29,921 bases of DNA, taken from assembly GCF_002087075.1 (NCBI RefSeq), contig NZ_MWSM01000034.1, positions 1 through 29,921 on the forward strand, in the 5' to 3' direction. The notes below the pieces were generated by a model that worked only from the letters and a program-made list of their open reading frames with translations, did no database searches and had not been told where the DNA came from. Positions 16,487 to 25,672 of the stretch are shown here, piece after piece. Each line of letters begins with the position of its first letter. Positions within the stretch are counted from its first letter, which is position 1. The translations under genes were made by a program, and so were the position numbers. Source of the stretch: Streptococcus pseudopneumoniae ATCC BAA-960 = CCUG 49455 (lineage in GTDB: Bacteria; Bacillota; Bacilli; Lactobacillales; Streptococcaceae).

Positions 16487-16492
16487 TACAAT
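16487..16492 (+). promoter_or_regulatory. Probable -10 box of yigZ
   Basis: TACAAT on the plus strand ends 6 bases before the yigZ ATG at 16499. No Shine-Dalgarno sequence is seen between, and no clear -35 element. If used, RNA would begin at or next to the start codon. Confidence 0.5.
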
Positions 16493-16498
16493 TAAATC

Positions 16499-17134
16499 AT
16501 GGAATTTAGAACAATTAAAGAGGACGGACAAGTCCAAGAAGAAATCAAAAAATCCCGCTTTATCTGTCATGCCAAGCATGTTTATAGCGAAGAAGAGGCT
16601 CGTGACTTCATTACTGCCATCAAGAAAGAGCACTACAAAGCTACGCACAACTGCTCTGCCTTCATTATTGGGGAACGTAGTGAAATCAAACGGACAAGTG
16701 ATGATGGTGAGCCTAGTGGTACTGCTGGCGTTCCCATGCTTGGAGTACTAGAAAATCACAATCTCACCAATCTCTGTGTAGTCGTGACACGCTACTTTGG
16801 TGGCATTAAACTAGGCGCTGGAGGATTGATTCGTGCTTACGCTGGCAGTGTTGCCTTAGCTGTCAAAGAAATTGGCATCATTGAAATAAAGGAACAGGCG
16901 GGCATTGCTATTCAAATGTCTTACGCTCAGTACCAAGAATATAATAACTTCCTTAAAGAACATAATCTCATGGAGCTGGATACAAACTTTACAGATCAAG
17001 TCGATACGATGATTTATGTTGATAAAGAAGAAAAAGAAACTATTAAAGCTTCACTTATAGAGTTTTTTAATGGAAAAGTCACTTTAACTGATCAAGGTTT
17101 ACGAGAAGTTGAAGTTCCTGTAAACTTAGTGTAA
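16499..17134 (+). CDS. yigZ: YigZ/IMPACT family protein (UPF0029)
   Basis: A 211-residue cytoplasmic protein of the IMPACT/YigZ family. The N-terminal domain carries the family signature: DDGEPSGTAG (68-77) followed by VVVTRYFGGIKLGAGGL (about 94-110); the C-terminal part is the ferredoxin-like DUF1949 domain. Eukaryotic IMPACT modulates Gcn2; the bacterial role is not known, with nucleic-acid or ribosome binding proposed. It is transcribed divergently from comFA across a 56-base gap. The ATG has no ribosome site upstream, yet residues 1-20 match the family start, so a leaderless message is plausible. Confidence 0.92.
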   Translation: MEFRTIKEDGQVQEEIKKSRFICHAKHVYSEEEARDFITAIKKEHYKATHNCSAFIIGERSEIKRTSDDGEPSGTAGVPMLGVLENHNLTNLCVVVTRYFGGIKLGAGGLIRAYAGSVALAVKEIGIIEIKEQAGIAIQMSYAQYQEYNNFLKEHNLMELDTNFTDQVDTMIYVDKEEKETIKASLIEFFNGKVTLTDQGLREVEVPVNLV

Positions 17135-17329
17135 ATAATAGATAATACAGTGTTTCGCTGATATTTTCACCGCTACTTTAATTAGCAACATAAAAAGGCG
17201 CTTGCCAAGACTTACTAGAAAATGAAGCAATTCAAAAAGAAAACGGATAGCGTTCTCCTTTACACCTATTTACTAGAATTAGCCTATCACAATCGCTTAA
17301 AAATTAATGGCTTAGACCTGTGATATAAA
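17135..17329. other. Gap between yigZ and cysK, possible gene remnant
   Basis: No gene is recognised here. A 33-codon frame with an ATG (17222-17323, plus) ends in HNRLKINGLDL but has no ribosome site. An overlapping frame (GACQDLLENEAIQKENG, stop near 17250) also looks protein-like, which suggests a decayed gene or insertion remnant read in two frames. I could not match either to a family, and I see no BOX or RUP repeat. Confidence 0.3.
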
Positions 17330-17330
17330 A

Positions 17331-17355
17331 AAATCCTATCGCTCCGATAGGATTT
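17331..17355 (+). terminator. Hairpin upstream of cysK, possible terminator
   Basis: A perfect 11-bp stem AAATCCTATCG/CGATAGGATTT with a 3-base loop, followed by a modest T-rich run (CTATATTTT). The minus-strand side is followed by a longer U-run (TTTTATA), so it could work in both directions. It separates yigZ from the cysK promoter. Confidence 0.65.
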
Positions 17356-17361
17356 CTATAT

Positions 17362-17390
17362 TTTACAAATGGTATAGTTAGCGTTATACT
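17362..17390 (+). promoter_or_regulatory. cysK promoter
   Basis: TTTACA, 17-base spacer, TATACT on the plus strand, starting 7 bases after the preceding hairpin. Ribosome site AAGAGG lies 7 bases before the ATG. Confidence 0.85.
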
Positions 17391-17419
17391 AGAAATATCT
17401 TATACAAAGAGGTATTCAT

Positions 17420-18346
17420 ATGTCTATTTATAACAACATTACTGAACTAATCGGTCAAACTCCGATTGTTAAACTAAACAACATTGTGCCAGAAGGTGCT
17501 GCAGATGTCTATGTAAAACTTGAAGCATTTAACCCTGGTTCTTCTGTAAAAGACCGTATTGCTCTTAGCATGATTGAAAAAGCTGAACAAGACGGTATTC
17601 TGAAACCTGGTTCTACTATTGTTGAAGCAACAAGTGGAAACACTGGTATTGGACTTTCATGGGTAGGGGCTGCTAAAGGGTATAAAGTTGTTATCGTTAT
17701 GCCTGAAACTATGAGTGTGGAACGACGTAAGATTATCCAAGCCTATGGTGCTGAACTCGTCCTTACTCCTGGTAGCGAAGGAATGAAAGGTGCTATTGCT
17801 AAGGCTCAAGAAATCGCTGCTGAACGTGATGGTTTCCTTCCTCTTCAATTTGACAATCCAGCAAATCCAGAAGTACACGAAAGAACAACAGGAGCTGAAA
17901 TACTAGCTGCTTTCGGTAAAGATGGACTAGATGCCTTTGTTGCTGGAGTGGGTACTGGTGGAACAATTTCTGGTGTTTCTCATGCACTCAAATCAGCAAA
18001 TTCAAACATTCAAGTTTATGCAGTGGAAGCAGATGAATCTGCTATTCTATCTGGTGAAAAACCTGGTCCTCACAAAATTCAAGGTATCTCAGCTGGATTT
18101 ATTCCTGATACACTTGATACAAACGCCTATGATGGTATTGTTCGTGTAACATCAGATGATGCTCTTGCACTCGGACGTGAAATTGGTGGAAAAGAAGGCT
18201 TCCTTGTAGGGATTTCTTCAGCTGCAGCTATCTACGGAGCCATCGAGGTTGCCAAAAAATTAGGTACAGGTAAAAAGGTCCTTGCTCTAGCACCAGATAA
18301 CGGTGAACGTTATCTCTCTACAGCACTCTATGAATTTGAAGTTTAG
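17420..18346 (+). CDS. cysK: Cysteine synthase A (O-acetylserine sulfhydrylase)
   Basis: A 308-residue pyridoxal-phosphate enzyme that makes cysteine from O-acetylserine and sulfide. The PLP-binding lysine is Lys44 in SSVKDR; the substrate loop TSGNTG is at 71-76; the phosphate-binding GTGGT is at 178-182; and the PLP ring-nitrogen Ser is in the GISSAAA segment near the C-terminus. Family-typical length. It is a single gene with its own promoter (17362-17390) and terminator, convergent with tsf. Some annotations call the streptococcal enzyme CysM; the sequence reads as the CysK type ([12 protein letters not shown]). Confidence 0.95.
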   Translation: MSIYNNITELIGQTPIVKLNNIVPEGAADVYVKLEAFNPGSSVKDRIALSMIEKAEQDGILKPGSTIVEATSGNTGIGLSWVGAAKGYKVVIVMPETMSVERRKIIQAYGAELVLTPGSEGMKGAIAKAQEIAAERDGFLPLQFDNPANPEVHERTTGAEILAAFGKDGLDAFVAGVGTGGTISGVSHALKSANSNIQVYAVEADESAILSGEKPGPHKIQGISAGFIPDTLDTNAYDGIVRVTSDDALALGREIGGKEGFLVGISSAAAIYGAIEVAKKLGTGKKVLALAPDNGERYLSTALYEFEV

Positions 18347-18363
18347 TCTCCTAAATACAATTG

Positions 18364-18390
18364 GCCCTTATTATAGGGCTTTTTATTTTT
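18364..18390 (+). terminator. cysK terminator
   Basis: GCCCT/AGGGC stem with a 6-base loop followed by TTTTTATTTTT, 18 bases after the cysK stop codon. Confidence 0.8.
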
Positions 18391-18433
18391 ACCTTAAAAA
18401 TAGGAAGCTCTCCCTATAGGGATCGACTGCATA

Positions 18434-18461
18434 GAAAAAAGGAAGCAAATTTACTTCCTTT
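18434..18461 (-). terminator. rpsB-tsf operon terminator
   Basis: Minus strand AAAGGAAG (18461-18454) and CTTCCTTT (18445-18438), perfect 8-bp stem with loop TAAATTTG, then TTTTCTAT. It starts 6 bases after the tsf stop. About 48 bases separate it from the convergent cysK terminator. Confidence 0.87.
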
Positions 18462-18467
18462 CTATAA

Positions 18468-19508
18468 TCAGTTATTCAAGGCTGCTGCCATTGTAGCTGC
18501 AACTTCAGCTTCGAAGTCGTTTGCAGCTTTTTCGATACCTTCACCAACTTCAAAGCGAGCGAACTCAACTACTGAAGCGTTAACTGATTCAAGGTATGCT
18601 TCAACTGTCTTGCTATCATCCATGATGTAAACTTGTGCAAGAAGTGTGTAAGCTTGGTCAACTTTAGTGTTGTCAAGCATGAAGCGATCCATTTTACCTG
18701 GGATAATTTTATCCCAGATTTTTTCTGGTTTGCCTTCTGCAGCCAACTCAGCTTTGATGTCAGCTTCAGCTTGAGCAATAACATCATCAGTCAATTGAGC
18801 TTTTGATCCATATTTCAAGTGTGGAAGAGCTGGTTTGTTAACCATTGCACGGCTTTCGTTATCTTGGTCGATAACGTGGTTCAATTGTGCCAACTCATCT
18901 TTAACAAATTGCTCATCCAATTCTTTGTATGAAAGAACTGTTGGTTTCATCGCTGCGATGTGCATTGAAATTTGTTTAGCAAGTGCTTCGTCTCCACCTT
19001 CGATTACAGAGATAACACCGATACGTCCACCGTTGTGTTGGTATGCTCCGAAGTGTTGTGCATCTGTTTTTTCAATCAAAGCAAAGCGACGGAATGAGAT
19101 TTTTTCTCCGATAGTCGCTGTTGCAGATACGTATGCAGCTTCAAGAGTTTCACCTGAAGGCATTGTCAAAGCAAGAGCTTCTTCGTTGTTAGCTGGTTTT
19201 CCTTCAACGATTGCTTTAGCTGTTGCGTTTACCAACTCAACAAATTGAGCGTTTTTCGCAACGAAGTCAGTTTCAGCATTTACTTCAACAACTGCTGCAA
19301 TGTTACCGTCAACATAAACACCAGTCAAACCTTCTGCAGCAACACGGTCAGCTTTCTTAGCTGCTTTTGCCATACCTTTTTCGCGAAGCAATTCAATCGC
19401 TTTTTCGATATCGCCTTCCACTTCAACCAATGCTTTTTTAGCGTCCATAACACCAGCACCAGATTTTTCACGCAACTCTTTTACAAGTTTAGCTGTAATT
19501 TCTGCCAT
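18468..19508 (-). CDS. tsf: Elongation factor Ts
   Basis: A 346-residue guanine-nucleotide exchange factor for EF-Tu. The N-terminal UBA-like domain (1-45) reads [20 protein letters not shown]; the TDFV motif that inserts into EF-Tu is at 80-83. The core subdomains follow, with [11 protein letters not shown] near 140-150. It is longer than the E. coli protein (about 283 residues), as is normal for streptococci. It is the second gene of the rpsB-tsf operon, 78 bases after rpsB, with a terminator-like hairpin and a possibly masked ribosome site (AGGAG) in that gap. Confidence 0.96.
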   Translation of the reverse strand: MAEITAKLVKELREKSGAGVMDAKKALVEVEGDIEKAIELLREKGMAKAAKKADRVAAEGLTGVYVDGNIAAVVEVNAETDFVAKNAQFVELVNATAKAIVEGKPANNEEALALTMPSGETLEAAYVSATATIGEKISFRRFALIEKTDAQHFGAYQHNGGRIGVISVIEGGDEALAKQISMHIAAMKPTVLSYKELDEQFVKDELAQLNHVIDQDNESRAMVNKPALPHLKYGSKAQLTDDVIAQAEADIKAELAAEGKPEKIWDKIIPGKMDRFMLDNTKVDQAYTLLAQVYIMDDSKTVEAYLESVNASVVEFARFEVGEGIEKAANDFEAEVAATMAAALNN

Positions 19509-19515
19509 TTTGATT

Positions 19516-19565
19516 CTCCTATATTTTTTAAAAATAGGAGAGCCGGGCTAAGCCCCGCCCTCCTA
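19516..19565 (-). promoter_or_regulatory. rpsB-tsf intergenic hairpin, possible attenuator
   Basis: Minus strand TAGGAGGGCGGGGC (from 19565) pairs with GCCCGGCTCTCCTA (to 19535), about 13 pairs with one mismatch, and is followed by TTTTT. It looks like a terminator inside the operon. The 3' arm CTCCTAT can instead pair with ATAGGAG at 19522-19516, which contains the tsf ribosome site, so two exclusive folds are possible. Confidence 0.7.
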
Positions 19566-19586
19566 GGTAATTACTATTTATATAAA

Positions 19587-20366
19587 TTAAGCGTTGTCGC
19601 CTTCTACAACTTCAACGATTTCTTCAATTGAATCTGCTTGAGTTTCTGAAGCTGTAAATTCTGCTTCAACTGCTACTGCATCCTCACCTTGACGTCCTTC
19701 GATGATAGCGTCAGCCAATTTAGCTGTGATCAATTTAACAGCACGGATAGCGTCATCGTTAGCTGGGATGATTACATCAATATCATCTGGATCAGTATTT
19801 GTGTCAACCATCGCTACAACTGGGATTCCCAATTTTTTAGCTTCTTTAACAGCGATTTGCTCTTTATGTGGGTCAACTACGTACATCACATCTGGGATAC
19901 GAGGCATATCTTCGATACCACCCAAGAATTTTTCAAGACGCGCACGTTGTTTGTTAAGAAGTGCAACTTCTTTCTTAGGAAGAACTTCGAAAGTTCCATC
20001 TTCTTCCATACGTTTGATTTCTTTCAAACGAGCGATACGTTTTTGGATTGTTCCCCAGTTTGTAAGAGTTCCACCCAACCAACGGTGGTTGATGAAGTAT
20101 TGACCTGAACGTACTGCTTCTTCAGCAACTGCATCAGCTGCTTGTTTCTTAGTACCAACGAACAATACAACTGCATCGTTAGCTGCTGCATCACGCATGA
20201 AGTCGTATGCTTGGTCAGCATATTTTACAGTTTGTTGCAAGTCGATAACGTGGATTCCGTTACGCTCTGTAAAGATGTACTTAGCCATCTTAGGGTTCCA
20301 GCGACGAGTTTGGTGACCAAAGTGTACACCAGCCTCAAGAAGTTGTTTCATTGAAATTACTGCCAT
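19587..20366 (-). CDS. rpsB: 30S ribosomal protein uS2
   Basis: A 259-residue small-subunit protein. The start at 20366 is chosen because [18 protein letters not shown] is the family N-terminus and a strong AAAAGGAG ribosome site lies 9 bases upstream. The open frame extends 28 codons further to 20450, but that stretch (ending QKGEIL) encodes the leader RNA, not protein. Family blocks seen: [22 protein letters not shown] and [12 protein letters not shown]. First gene of the rpsB-tsf operon with promoter at 20483-20511. Confidence 0.97.
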   Translation of the reverse strand: MAVISMKQLLEAGVHFGHQTRRWNPKMAKYIFTERNGIHVIDLQQTVKYADQAYDFMRDAAANDAVVLFVGTKKQAADAVAEEAVRSGQYFINHRWLGGTLTNWGTIQKRIARLKEIKRMEEDGTFEVLPKKEVALLNKQRARLEKFLGGIEDMPRIPDVMYVVDPHKEQIAVKEAKKLGIPVVAMVDTNTDPDDIDVIIPANDDAIRAVKLITAKLADAIIEGRQGEDAVAVEAEFTASETQADSIEEIVEVVEGDNA

Positions 20367-20475
20367 GAGTATTTCTCCTTTTTGTTTTTTTCCTCTTCTT
20401 GACTTCAACTCGCAAAACGACCCAAGGGCAACTGCTTCACAATTCATCAAGAATGAGTATTATCGTTCATACGAC
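20367..20475 (-). promoter_or_regulatory. rpsB leader, possible autoregulatory RNA
   Basis: About 110 untranslated bases lie between the predicted start of RNA and the rpsB ATG. It contains GCCCTTGGGTC-type short inverted repeats and is open in the rpsB frame for 28 codons. Ribosomal protein leaders often bind their own product; whether this one does is an inference from position and length only. Confidence 0.4.
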
Positions 20476-20482
20476 AATTTTT

Positions 20483-20511
20483 ATTCTACCATACTTTTTC
20501 GATATTTTCAA
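20483..20511 (-). promoter_or_regulatory. rpsB promoter
   Basis: Minus strand TTGAAA (20511-20506), 17-base spacer ending TGG, and TAGAAT (20488-20483): a good -35 plus an extended -10 element. Confidence 0.85.
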
Positions 20512-20557
20512 GCTATTTTGATGGGATTTTTAATAGTTATTGTCTCTGGTAAAATCT

Positions 20558-20585
20558 GAAAAGAGGGCTCTATTCGAGTCCCTCT
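20558..20585 (-). terminator. pcsB terminator
   Basis: Minus strand AGAGGG-A-CTC (20585-20576) pairs with GAG-CCCTCT (20570-20562) with one bulged A and a 5-base loop, then TTTTC. It starts 4 bases after the pcsB stop. Confidence 0.85.
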
Positions 20586-20589
20586 ATAA

Positions 20590-21768
20590 TTAGTCTGCAT
20601 AAATATATGTTACAAAACCTTCAGAAGTCGTTGTTGGATTGAACCATCCACGGTGATTTCCAATTGTACGATTACCTGCATAGTTTGATTCTGATACTTG
20701 GATACGTGTTGTTGATTCAACAGCTGTAACAACCGCTACGTGTCCATATCCACCATCGTTCCAACATGCAATTGCTCCAACTTGAGGGGTTGAACCTGTA
20801 CGGAAACCTGCTGCAGCTGCACTTGTAGCCCACTGTGCTCCATTACCCCAGTAGTCTCCAGCCCAAGGTGCTAATGTTTTAACTCCCCATGTACATTCTC
20901 CAATTGGATAAGTTGAGGCATTTGTGTTATATGTTGGACGTACTTTAGCCTGAACAAGTGCTACTGCAGATTCAGATACTGCTTGTACCTGTGCTGTTAG
21001 GTTTGTATTACCTGAAGCAAGTACTGATTGTTGTTGGCTAGCTTGTTTTTCTTTATAAGCTGCTTCTGCTTCCGCAGCTGCACGAGCCTCTGCCTCAGCT
21101 GCTGCTTTTTGCTCTAATAGACTTGCTTTTTCCCCTTCAGCTGTCGCTTTCTCAGCAGCAAGACTCAATTCAGCAGCCTTTAGTTCTGCCTGTTTCGTAG
21201 TCAATGCTTGAGCATCATCAGCTAATTTTTGTTGATTAGCAATTACAGTATTGATAGCATCATTATTTGCTACTTGTTTTTCAGAAATAGCTTTTTTATC
21301 TGCCTTTTGTTGTTCTAACATTTTGTTGTTCGCAGATACGATTTCACTCATTGCAGTAACACGTGAAATAGCTTCTGTAATTGATTTTGAGTTTACAATG
21401 GTATTGATATAGCTAGTTGCAGCTCCATTTGTTTGAGCACTACGAGCTTGTTTTTCCAAAGATTGGTTACGAGAAACAATGTTTTTGGAAAGTTCTGTAA
21501 TCTCACCCTCGAGTTTCTTAGATTCTGCTTGTAATCTATCATTTTCAGATTGCAAGTTAGATTGCTCTGCTTGAATAGCAGATACTTGCTCCTGAATTTG
21601 ATCAACTTGTTTTTGTGCTTCTTCTTGTTGTGCTGTTAAGTTACTAATTTTATTATCTTGAGCAGCAATTTTATCATCAGTCGTTTCTGCATGGGCAGTC
21701 GTCAATACTGCTGCCTGGGAAACCATTACTGTACTTAATAAAAGCGAGGCTAAGATTTTTTTCTTCAT
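20590..21768 (-). CDS. pcsB: PcsB, secreted cell-division peptidoglycan hydrolase
   Basis: A 392-residue secreted protein that splits septal peptidoglycan when activated by FtsEX. Signal peptide 1-27 (cleavage after AHA). Long coiled coil rich in Gln, Glu, Lys and Ala (about 32-240), including an Ala/Glu-rich stretch at 222-237; this part docks on FtsX. The C-terminal CHAP domain (about 275-392) carries catalytic Cys292 (IGECTW) and His343 (YGHVAV), the same numbering as the pneumococcal protein I recall. It has its own terminator and a promoter with a WalR-type repeat; in pneumococcus pcsB is the essential member of the WalRK regulon. Confidence 0.97.
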   Translation of the reverse strand: MKKKILASLLLSTVMVSQAAVLTTAHAETTDDKIAAQDNKISNLTAQQEEAQKQVDQIQEQVSAIQAEQSNLQSENDRLQAESKKLEGEITELSKNIVSRNQSLEKQARSAQTNGAATSYINTIVNSKSITEAISRVTAMSEIVSANNKMLEQQKADKKAISEKQVANNDAINTVIANQQKLADDAQALTTKQAELKAAELSLAAEKATAEGEKASLLEQKAAAEAEARAAAEAEAAYKEKQASQQQSVLASGNTNLTAQVQAVSESAVALVQAKVRPTYNTNASTYPIGECTWGVKTLAPWAGDYWGNGAQWATSAAAAGFRTGSTPQVGAIACWNDGGYGHVAVVTAVESTTRIQVSESNYAGNRTIGNHRGWFNPTTTSEGFVTYIYAD

Positions 21769-21803
21769 GGTTAATAAATACTCCTTCTGTTTAAGACAAT
21801 ACT

Positions 21804-21847
21804 AGTATACCAAAAAAAACTCCAATAAATATTACGCCTTTGTTACA
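21804..21847 (-). promoter_or_regulatory. pcsB promoter with WalR-like direct repeat
   Basis: Minus strand TGTAAC-AAAGG-CGTAAT (21847-21831) fits the WalR/VicR hexamer repeat (TGTNAN-N5-TGTNAN) with one mismatch. It lies 21 bases upstream of TATACT (21809-21804), which is preceded by TGG (extended -10). The -35 is poor, consistent with a promoter that needs an activator. Confidence 0.8.
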
Positions 21848-21861
21848 TTTATATGTCGTTC

Positions 21862-22356
21862 TTATAGATAATATTTTTCAAAAATAAATTGAAAAACAGT
21901 AATCCATAAAAAATTTAAAATCATCGTTGGTACCAAGCTATAGACTATAAAAATAGACATGTTATCCACTGTCAACCCTACCATAAAAGCCAAAAGATAA
22001 CTACCCATTTCAAACAGGAATGTCAGCACAATCATAGCTAGCATTCTTGTCCAACGATTCAACAAAATAACACTATTCAATTTATGAAGGAAGGCTCCCA
22101 ATAAGATAAATAAGAGAGTTGCAATCCCTATTAGATGGAAAAAGTAAACATCATAAACCAAGCCTATAACAAAACAATAGACTAGATAGAGATACTCTGA
22201 TACTTCTATCGTCTCAAATAAGAGAAATAGAAACAGAAAATGACTAGCCAAATGTACATGGGGGAAAAATGAGCCCAGAAGCTGGCTAATATGGGCGTCA
22301 ATTAGAACAAAGAAAGGAAGCAATAAAAATACTCCAACCTGCTTCAACTGTCTCAT
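21862..22356 (-). CDS. mreD: MreD, rod-complex membrane protein
   Basis: A 164-residue integral membrane protein with about five hydrophobic helices (starting LKQVGVFLLLPFFVLIDAHI). It belongs to the elongation machinery for peripheral peptidoglycan synthesis with MreC and RodZ. Streptococci have MreC and MreD but no MreB. The ATG overlaps the mreC stop by one base (TAATG). No terminator is seen before the pcsB promoter, so mreD mRNA may read into pcsB. Confidence 0.9.
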   Translation of the reverse strand: MRQLKQVGVFLLLPFFVLIDAHISQLLGSFFPHVHLASHFLFLFLLFETIEVSEYLYLVYCFVIGLVYDVYFFHLIGIATLLFILLGAFLHKLNSVILLNRWTRMLAMIVLTFLFEMGSYLLAFMVGLTVDNMSIFIVYSLVPTMILNFLWITVFQFIFEKYYL

Positions 22357-23174
22357 TATGAATTCCCCACTAATTCTATCACATCCACATTATGAGTATC
22401 TGCACTCAATTTAACAGTTACTTCTCGTGTCAAATAGTCTGTACTATGCGTTGTGGCAACCACTTCACCAACAGGAATATCCGCAACATTAAAGTTTCCT
22501 AATCCACCCGTTGTCACCTTATCGCCTGAACTAATATCGCTATTACTATTTAATTGGCTAATTTTAAGAACTTCATTTTCCTTGTCGTAGCCAACAATAA
22601 TACCATAAATTGTGGTAGTGCCGTGTTGAATTTTAACAGAAATCTTATCAGCATTTTCCGTATTTGTCAGAAGGTTGACCATAGTAGAGTTGTCCTCCAC
22701 TTTTGAAACACTCCCAATCAAACCACCGTTTGCAATTACTAACATATTCTCAGAAGCACCTTTTGATCTACCTGCATCCAAGGTCAACTCCTGCTTCCAA
22801 GATACCGGAGAACGCATAATAACATCTGCTGCCAAAGTCTTTGTGGCTTGCAATTTAGACTTCATATCAAGCAATTGACGCAGTTGTTCATTTTCCGTCT
22901 TTAAACTTTCCGCCTCATTTGATTTGACTTCTAACTGGTAAAGCTGTTTCTTCAAACTTTCATTTTCATTATATGCTCGTGTCAAATGAGCCAAATCTGA
23001 TTTGACAGAATCAAACCACCGAAAAGGTTTTTGCACAACCCTATCAACCAATGAGATTCCATCTCCTAATTTTGTCACAATTGTACTTGAATAAGTCGTC
23101 GCTAAGAGAGCTGAGACAAGCAGAACAGTGACAAAAACAATAATGACATATTTTGATTTTTTAAAACGGTTCAT
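22356..23174 (-). CDS. mreC: MreC, rod-shape/peripheral growth protein
   Basis: A 272-residue single-pass protein anchored by an N-terminal helix (about 9-27). An extracytoplasmic coiled coil (about 62-110, NENESLKKQLYQLE through ENEQLRQLLDM) is followed by the two beta domains of the MreC family. The family block DAGRSKGASENMLVI lies near 133-147, and VTTGGLG near 219-225. It scaffolds peripheral peptidoglycan synthases with MreD and RodZ. It follows ecfT by a 59-base gap that holds a short palindrome (23199-23209) and no clear terminator. Confidence 0.94.
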   Translation of the reverse strand: MNRFKKSKYVIIVFVTVLLVSALLATTYSSTIVTKLGDGISLVDRVVQKPFRWFDSVKSDLAHLTRAYNENESLKKQLYQLEVKSNEAESLKTENEQLRQLLDMKSKLQATKTLAADVIMRSPVSWKQELTLDAGRSKGASENMLVIANGGLIGSVSKVEDNSTMVNLLTNTENADKISVKIQHGTTTIYGIIVGYDKENEVLKISQLNSNSDISSGDKVTTGGLGNFNVADIPVGEVVATTHSTDYLTREVTVKLSADTHNVDVIELVGNS

Positions 23175-23233
23175 ATCCCTACCTTTATATCAAGAACTGT
23201 TACAGTAACTTTTTTATCAATTCCTGAAAGCTA

Positions 23234-24028
23234 CTAAGATTTTAAGAAAAATAAGCAACAACCAAGTACGATAATAACAAGAATGGTCAGCGTATCCTTT
23301 AGAGTCCATTTCAATTGTCGGTATTGACTTCTGCCTTTTCCACCCTGATAACCACGCGCTTCCATAGCGATAGCCAAGGAATCCGCACGTTTTAAACTTG
23401 TTGCAAAAAGAGGAATCAAAATGGGAATCATCGCCTTTACTTTTTGAACAATGCTTCCTTCACCAAAATCCACTCCACGCGCTTTCTGTGCATTCATAAT
23501 CCGCGTCGTATCATCCATCAAGGTTGGGACAAAACGTAGACTCATGGACAGCATCAATCCAATTTCATGAACTGGAACTTTCACACGCTTTAAAGGTGCT
23601 AATAAAGCTTCGACAGCTGAGGCCAAACTTAAGGGCATGGTCGTTAAGGTTAACAAAGTTGAAAAGAAAATAATCAATACAAAGCGACAAAAAATAATTC
23701 CAGCTTGTTGCAAAGCATAATCCGTGATTCTCACAAACGAAAACTCAAATAAAACATTCCCATTAGAAATGAAAAATAGTTGAAAAATAGTTGTGAAGGC
23801 AATCAAGAAAAACATAGACTTCAAGCCCTGAATAAAAAATGAAAGAGATACTCCTGACAAGGCAATAAATATCCCTGTCGCTATAAAAAGAATTAAATTC
23901 GTCAAGGGAGTATTAGCCCAGAAAACGATTAAAATCAGTAACATCATAGCAAGCAATTTGCTACGTGGATCCAATCGGTGAACAATCGAATCCCCTGGGA
24001 TATAACGCCCCAAAATCATACTATCCAT
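23234..24028 (-). CDS. ecfT: EcfT, transmembrane component of the ECF vitamin transporter
   Basis: A 264-residue membrane protein with about five to six hydrophobic helices. The two conserved Ala-Arg-Gly coupling helices that sit on the ATPases are visible as [10 protein letters not shown] (about 178-187) and [10 protein letters not shown] (about 220-230). It joins EcfA1 and EcfA2 to substrate-specific S subunits for vitamins encoded elsewhere (group II ECF). Its start overlaps ecfA2 by 8 bases. A predicted CbiQ label would be the older name; no cobalt genes are nearby. Confidence 0.94.
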   Translation of the reverse strand: MDSMILGRYIPGDSIVHRLDPRSKLLAMMLLILIVFWANTPLTNLILFIATGIFIALSGVSLSFFIQGLKSMFFLIAFTTIFQLFFISNGNVLFEFSFVRITDYALQQAGIIFCRFVLIIFFSTLLTLTTMPLSLASAVEALLAPLKRVKVPVHEIGLMLSMSLRFVPTLMDDTTRIMNAQKARGVDFGEGSIVQKVKAMIPILIPLFATSLKRADSLAIAMEARGYQGGKGRSQYRQLKWTLKDTLTILVIIVLGCCLFFLKS

Positions 24029-24860
24029 TTAGCGACTCCTTGAACTCCTCTATCTTAATCGGTAATCGTTTAAATGACACGCCTCTATCAGCCAATCGTT
24101 TACAAAAGGCCGTAATTTTAGGTACTCCCAACTGCACTTCTTCCATAAAGACAACATCTTGAAAGACATCACTTGGCTTACCACCCTTAACTAGACGTCC
24201 CTTTTCCATCACATAGACTTGATTCGCATATTCAGCAACATCATCCATCAAATGCGTTACCAAGACAATGGTCATCCCTGACTGGTGGAGTTTTTTGAAC
24301 AAATTCATCAACTCTTTTCTACCCAGAGGATCCAGGCCTGCTGTGGGTTCATCTAAGACTAATACAGCTGGCTCCATGGCAAGTATGCCTGCAATGGCCA
24401 CACGTCTCATTTGTCCCCCTGACAGCTCAAACGGGCTACGATTTAAAAGTGATTCATCAATTCCAACCAGAGCCAGTTTCTCACGCGCAATCTGCTCCGC
24501 ATCTTCCTCAGAAACTCCAAAATTTTGCGGTCCAAAAGCAACGTCTTTCAAAACCGTTTCTTCAAAAATCTGATTTTCAGCAAACTGAAATACCAAGCCA
24601 ACCTGTTTTCTAATTTGACGAATATCTTTATTTTTAGAAGTCGAGGTGATTAAGGTATCAAAAACCCTCACACTCCCTTGACTTGGCACCAATAAACCAT
24701 TTAAGAGTTGTAAAATAGTTGATTTACCACTACCTGTGTGCCCAATTAAAGCCGTATAAGAACCATCTTCAATCGTCAAAGAAACATCCGACAAAGCTGT
24801 TGAAGATAAGGGAGTCCCTTCTTGATATGTAAAACTCACATTTTCTAGAGCAATTCCCAT
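24021..24860 (-). CDS. ecfA2: EcfA2, ECF transporter ATPase
   Basis: A 279-residue ABC ATPase. Walker [10 protein letters not shown] (40-48), Q-loop Gln92 ([11 protein letters not shown]), signature ELSGGQ (to 150), Walker B VLVLDE (166-171), and switch His in VTHLMDD. Pairs with EcfA1 as a heterodimer below EcfT. The start overlaps the ecfA1 stop by 16 bases and the end overlaps ecfT by 8, so the three are translated together. Confidence 0.95.
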   Translation of the reverse strand: MGIALENVSFTYQEGTPLSSTALSDVSLTIEDGSYTALIGHTGSGKSTILQLLNGLLVPSQGSVRVFDTLITSTSKNKDIRQIRKQVGLVFQFAENQIFEETVLKDVAFGPQNFGVSEEDAEQIAREKLALVGIDESLLNRSPFELSGGQMRRVAIAGILAMEPAVLVLDEPTAGLDPLGRKELMNLFKKLHQSGMTIVLVTHLMDDVAEYANQVYVMEKGRLVKGGKPSDVFQDVVFMEEVQLGVPKITAFCKRLADRGVSFKRLPIKIEEFKESLNG

Positions 24861-25672
24861 AATTTATCCTCTAGCTCACTTTCTGTCAAATAATTTTCAG
24901 GTAAATCATAGCCATTCTGGCTCAAAGAATATTTTACTTGATTGGCAAAAGGATCGTCTAATCCAATTTGATCTAAATCATTTCGAGAGAAAAGTTCTCT
25001 TGGGCTACTAGTTGATTCAATTTCCCCTTTTTTCATGACCAATACGCGGTCACTCATGGCAACTTCTTCCAAATCATGGGTAATAGAAATGACCGTCATA
25101 TCATAGTCTTTCCGAATTCCCTGTACTGTCTCAATCAGTTCTCTACGCCCCTCAGGGTCCAACATACTCGTTGCTTCATCTAAGATTAAAATAGCTGGTC
25201 TTAGGGCTACAACACCTGCAATGGCCACACGTTGTTTTTGGCCACCTGATAGACGCGCCGGCTCTCTCTTTTTAAAGTCCAACATGCCAACCAAATCTAG
25301 AGCTTCCTCCACTCTCTTTTTCATTTCTTGACGAGAAAGACCCTGATTTTCCAAACCAAAGGCTACATCATCTTCAACAGTCGCTCCAACAAATTGATTG
25401 TCTGGATTTTGAAAAACCATACCGATTTGACGACGTATTTTCCAAACATTTTCCTCAGTCAACCGTTGACCATCTATTACAATCTCTCCAGATTCTGCTT
25501 CCAGTAAGCCATCAATTAATCGAACCGTCGTTGATTTACCACTACCATTATGCCCTACAATCGAAAGCCATTCTCCACGTTTCACGTGAAACGTAATATC
25601 CTTCACATCATAGTATTCTTGACTTTCCTTATAACGAAAAGAAAGATTTTTTACATCAATTATTGATTTCAT
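24845..25672 (-). CDS. ecfA1: EcfA1, ECF transporter ATPase
   Basis: A 275-residue ABC ATPase. Walker [10 protein letters not shown] (40-48), Q-loop Gln88 ([11 protein letters not shown]), signature LSGGQ (141-145), Walker B ILILDE (161-166), switch His in ITHDLEE. The D-loop SMLDPEGR follows Walker B. Its ATG overlaps the pgsA stop by 4 bases. Forms the heterodimeric motor with EcfA2. Confidence 0.95.
   Translation of the reverse strand: MKSIIDVKNLSFRYKESQEYYDVKDITFHVKRGEWLSIVGHNGSGKSTTVRLIDGLLEAESGEIVIDGQRLTEENVWKIRRQIGMVFQNPDNQFVGATVEDDVAFGLENQGLSRQEMKKRVEEALDLVGMLDFKKREPARLSGGQKQRVAIAGVVALRPAILILDEATSMLDPEGRRELIETVQGIRKDYDMTVISITHDLEEVAMSDRVLVMKKGEIESTSSPRELFSRNDLDQIGLDDPFANQVKYSLSQNGYDLPENYLTESELEDKLWELL

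Noticed and set aside
16463..16648. A small minus-strand frame overlapping the yigZ start
   Set aside because: It is antisense to the conserved N-terminus of yigZ and has no family match or ribosome site.
19689..20108. Long plus-strand frames across rpsB
   Set aside because: Shadows of a highly biased ribosomal protein gene; composition (runs of Phe/Ser/Cys) is not protein-like.
20367..20450. N-terminal extension of rpsB by 28 codons
   Set aside because: The family start and a strong ribosome site are at 20366; the upstream codons are leader RNA in an open frame.
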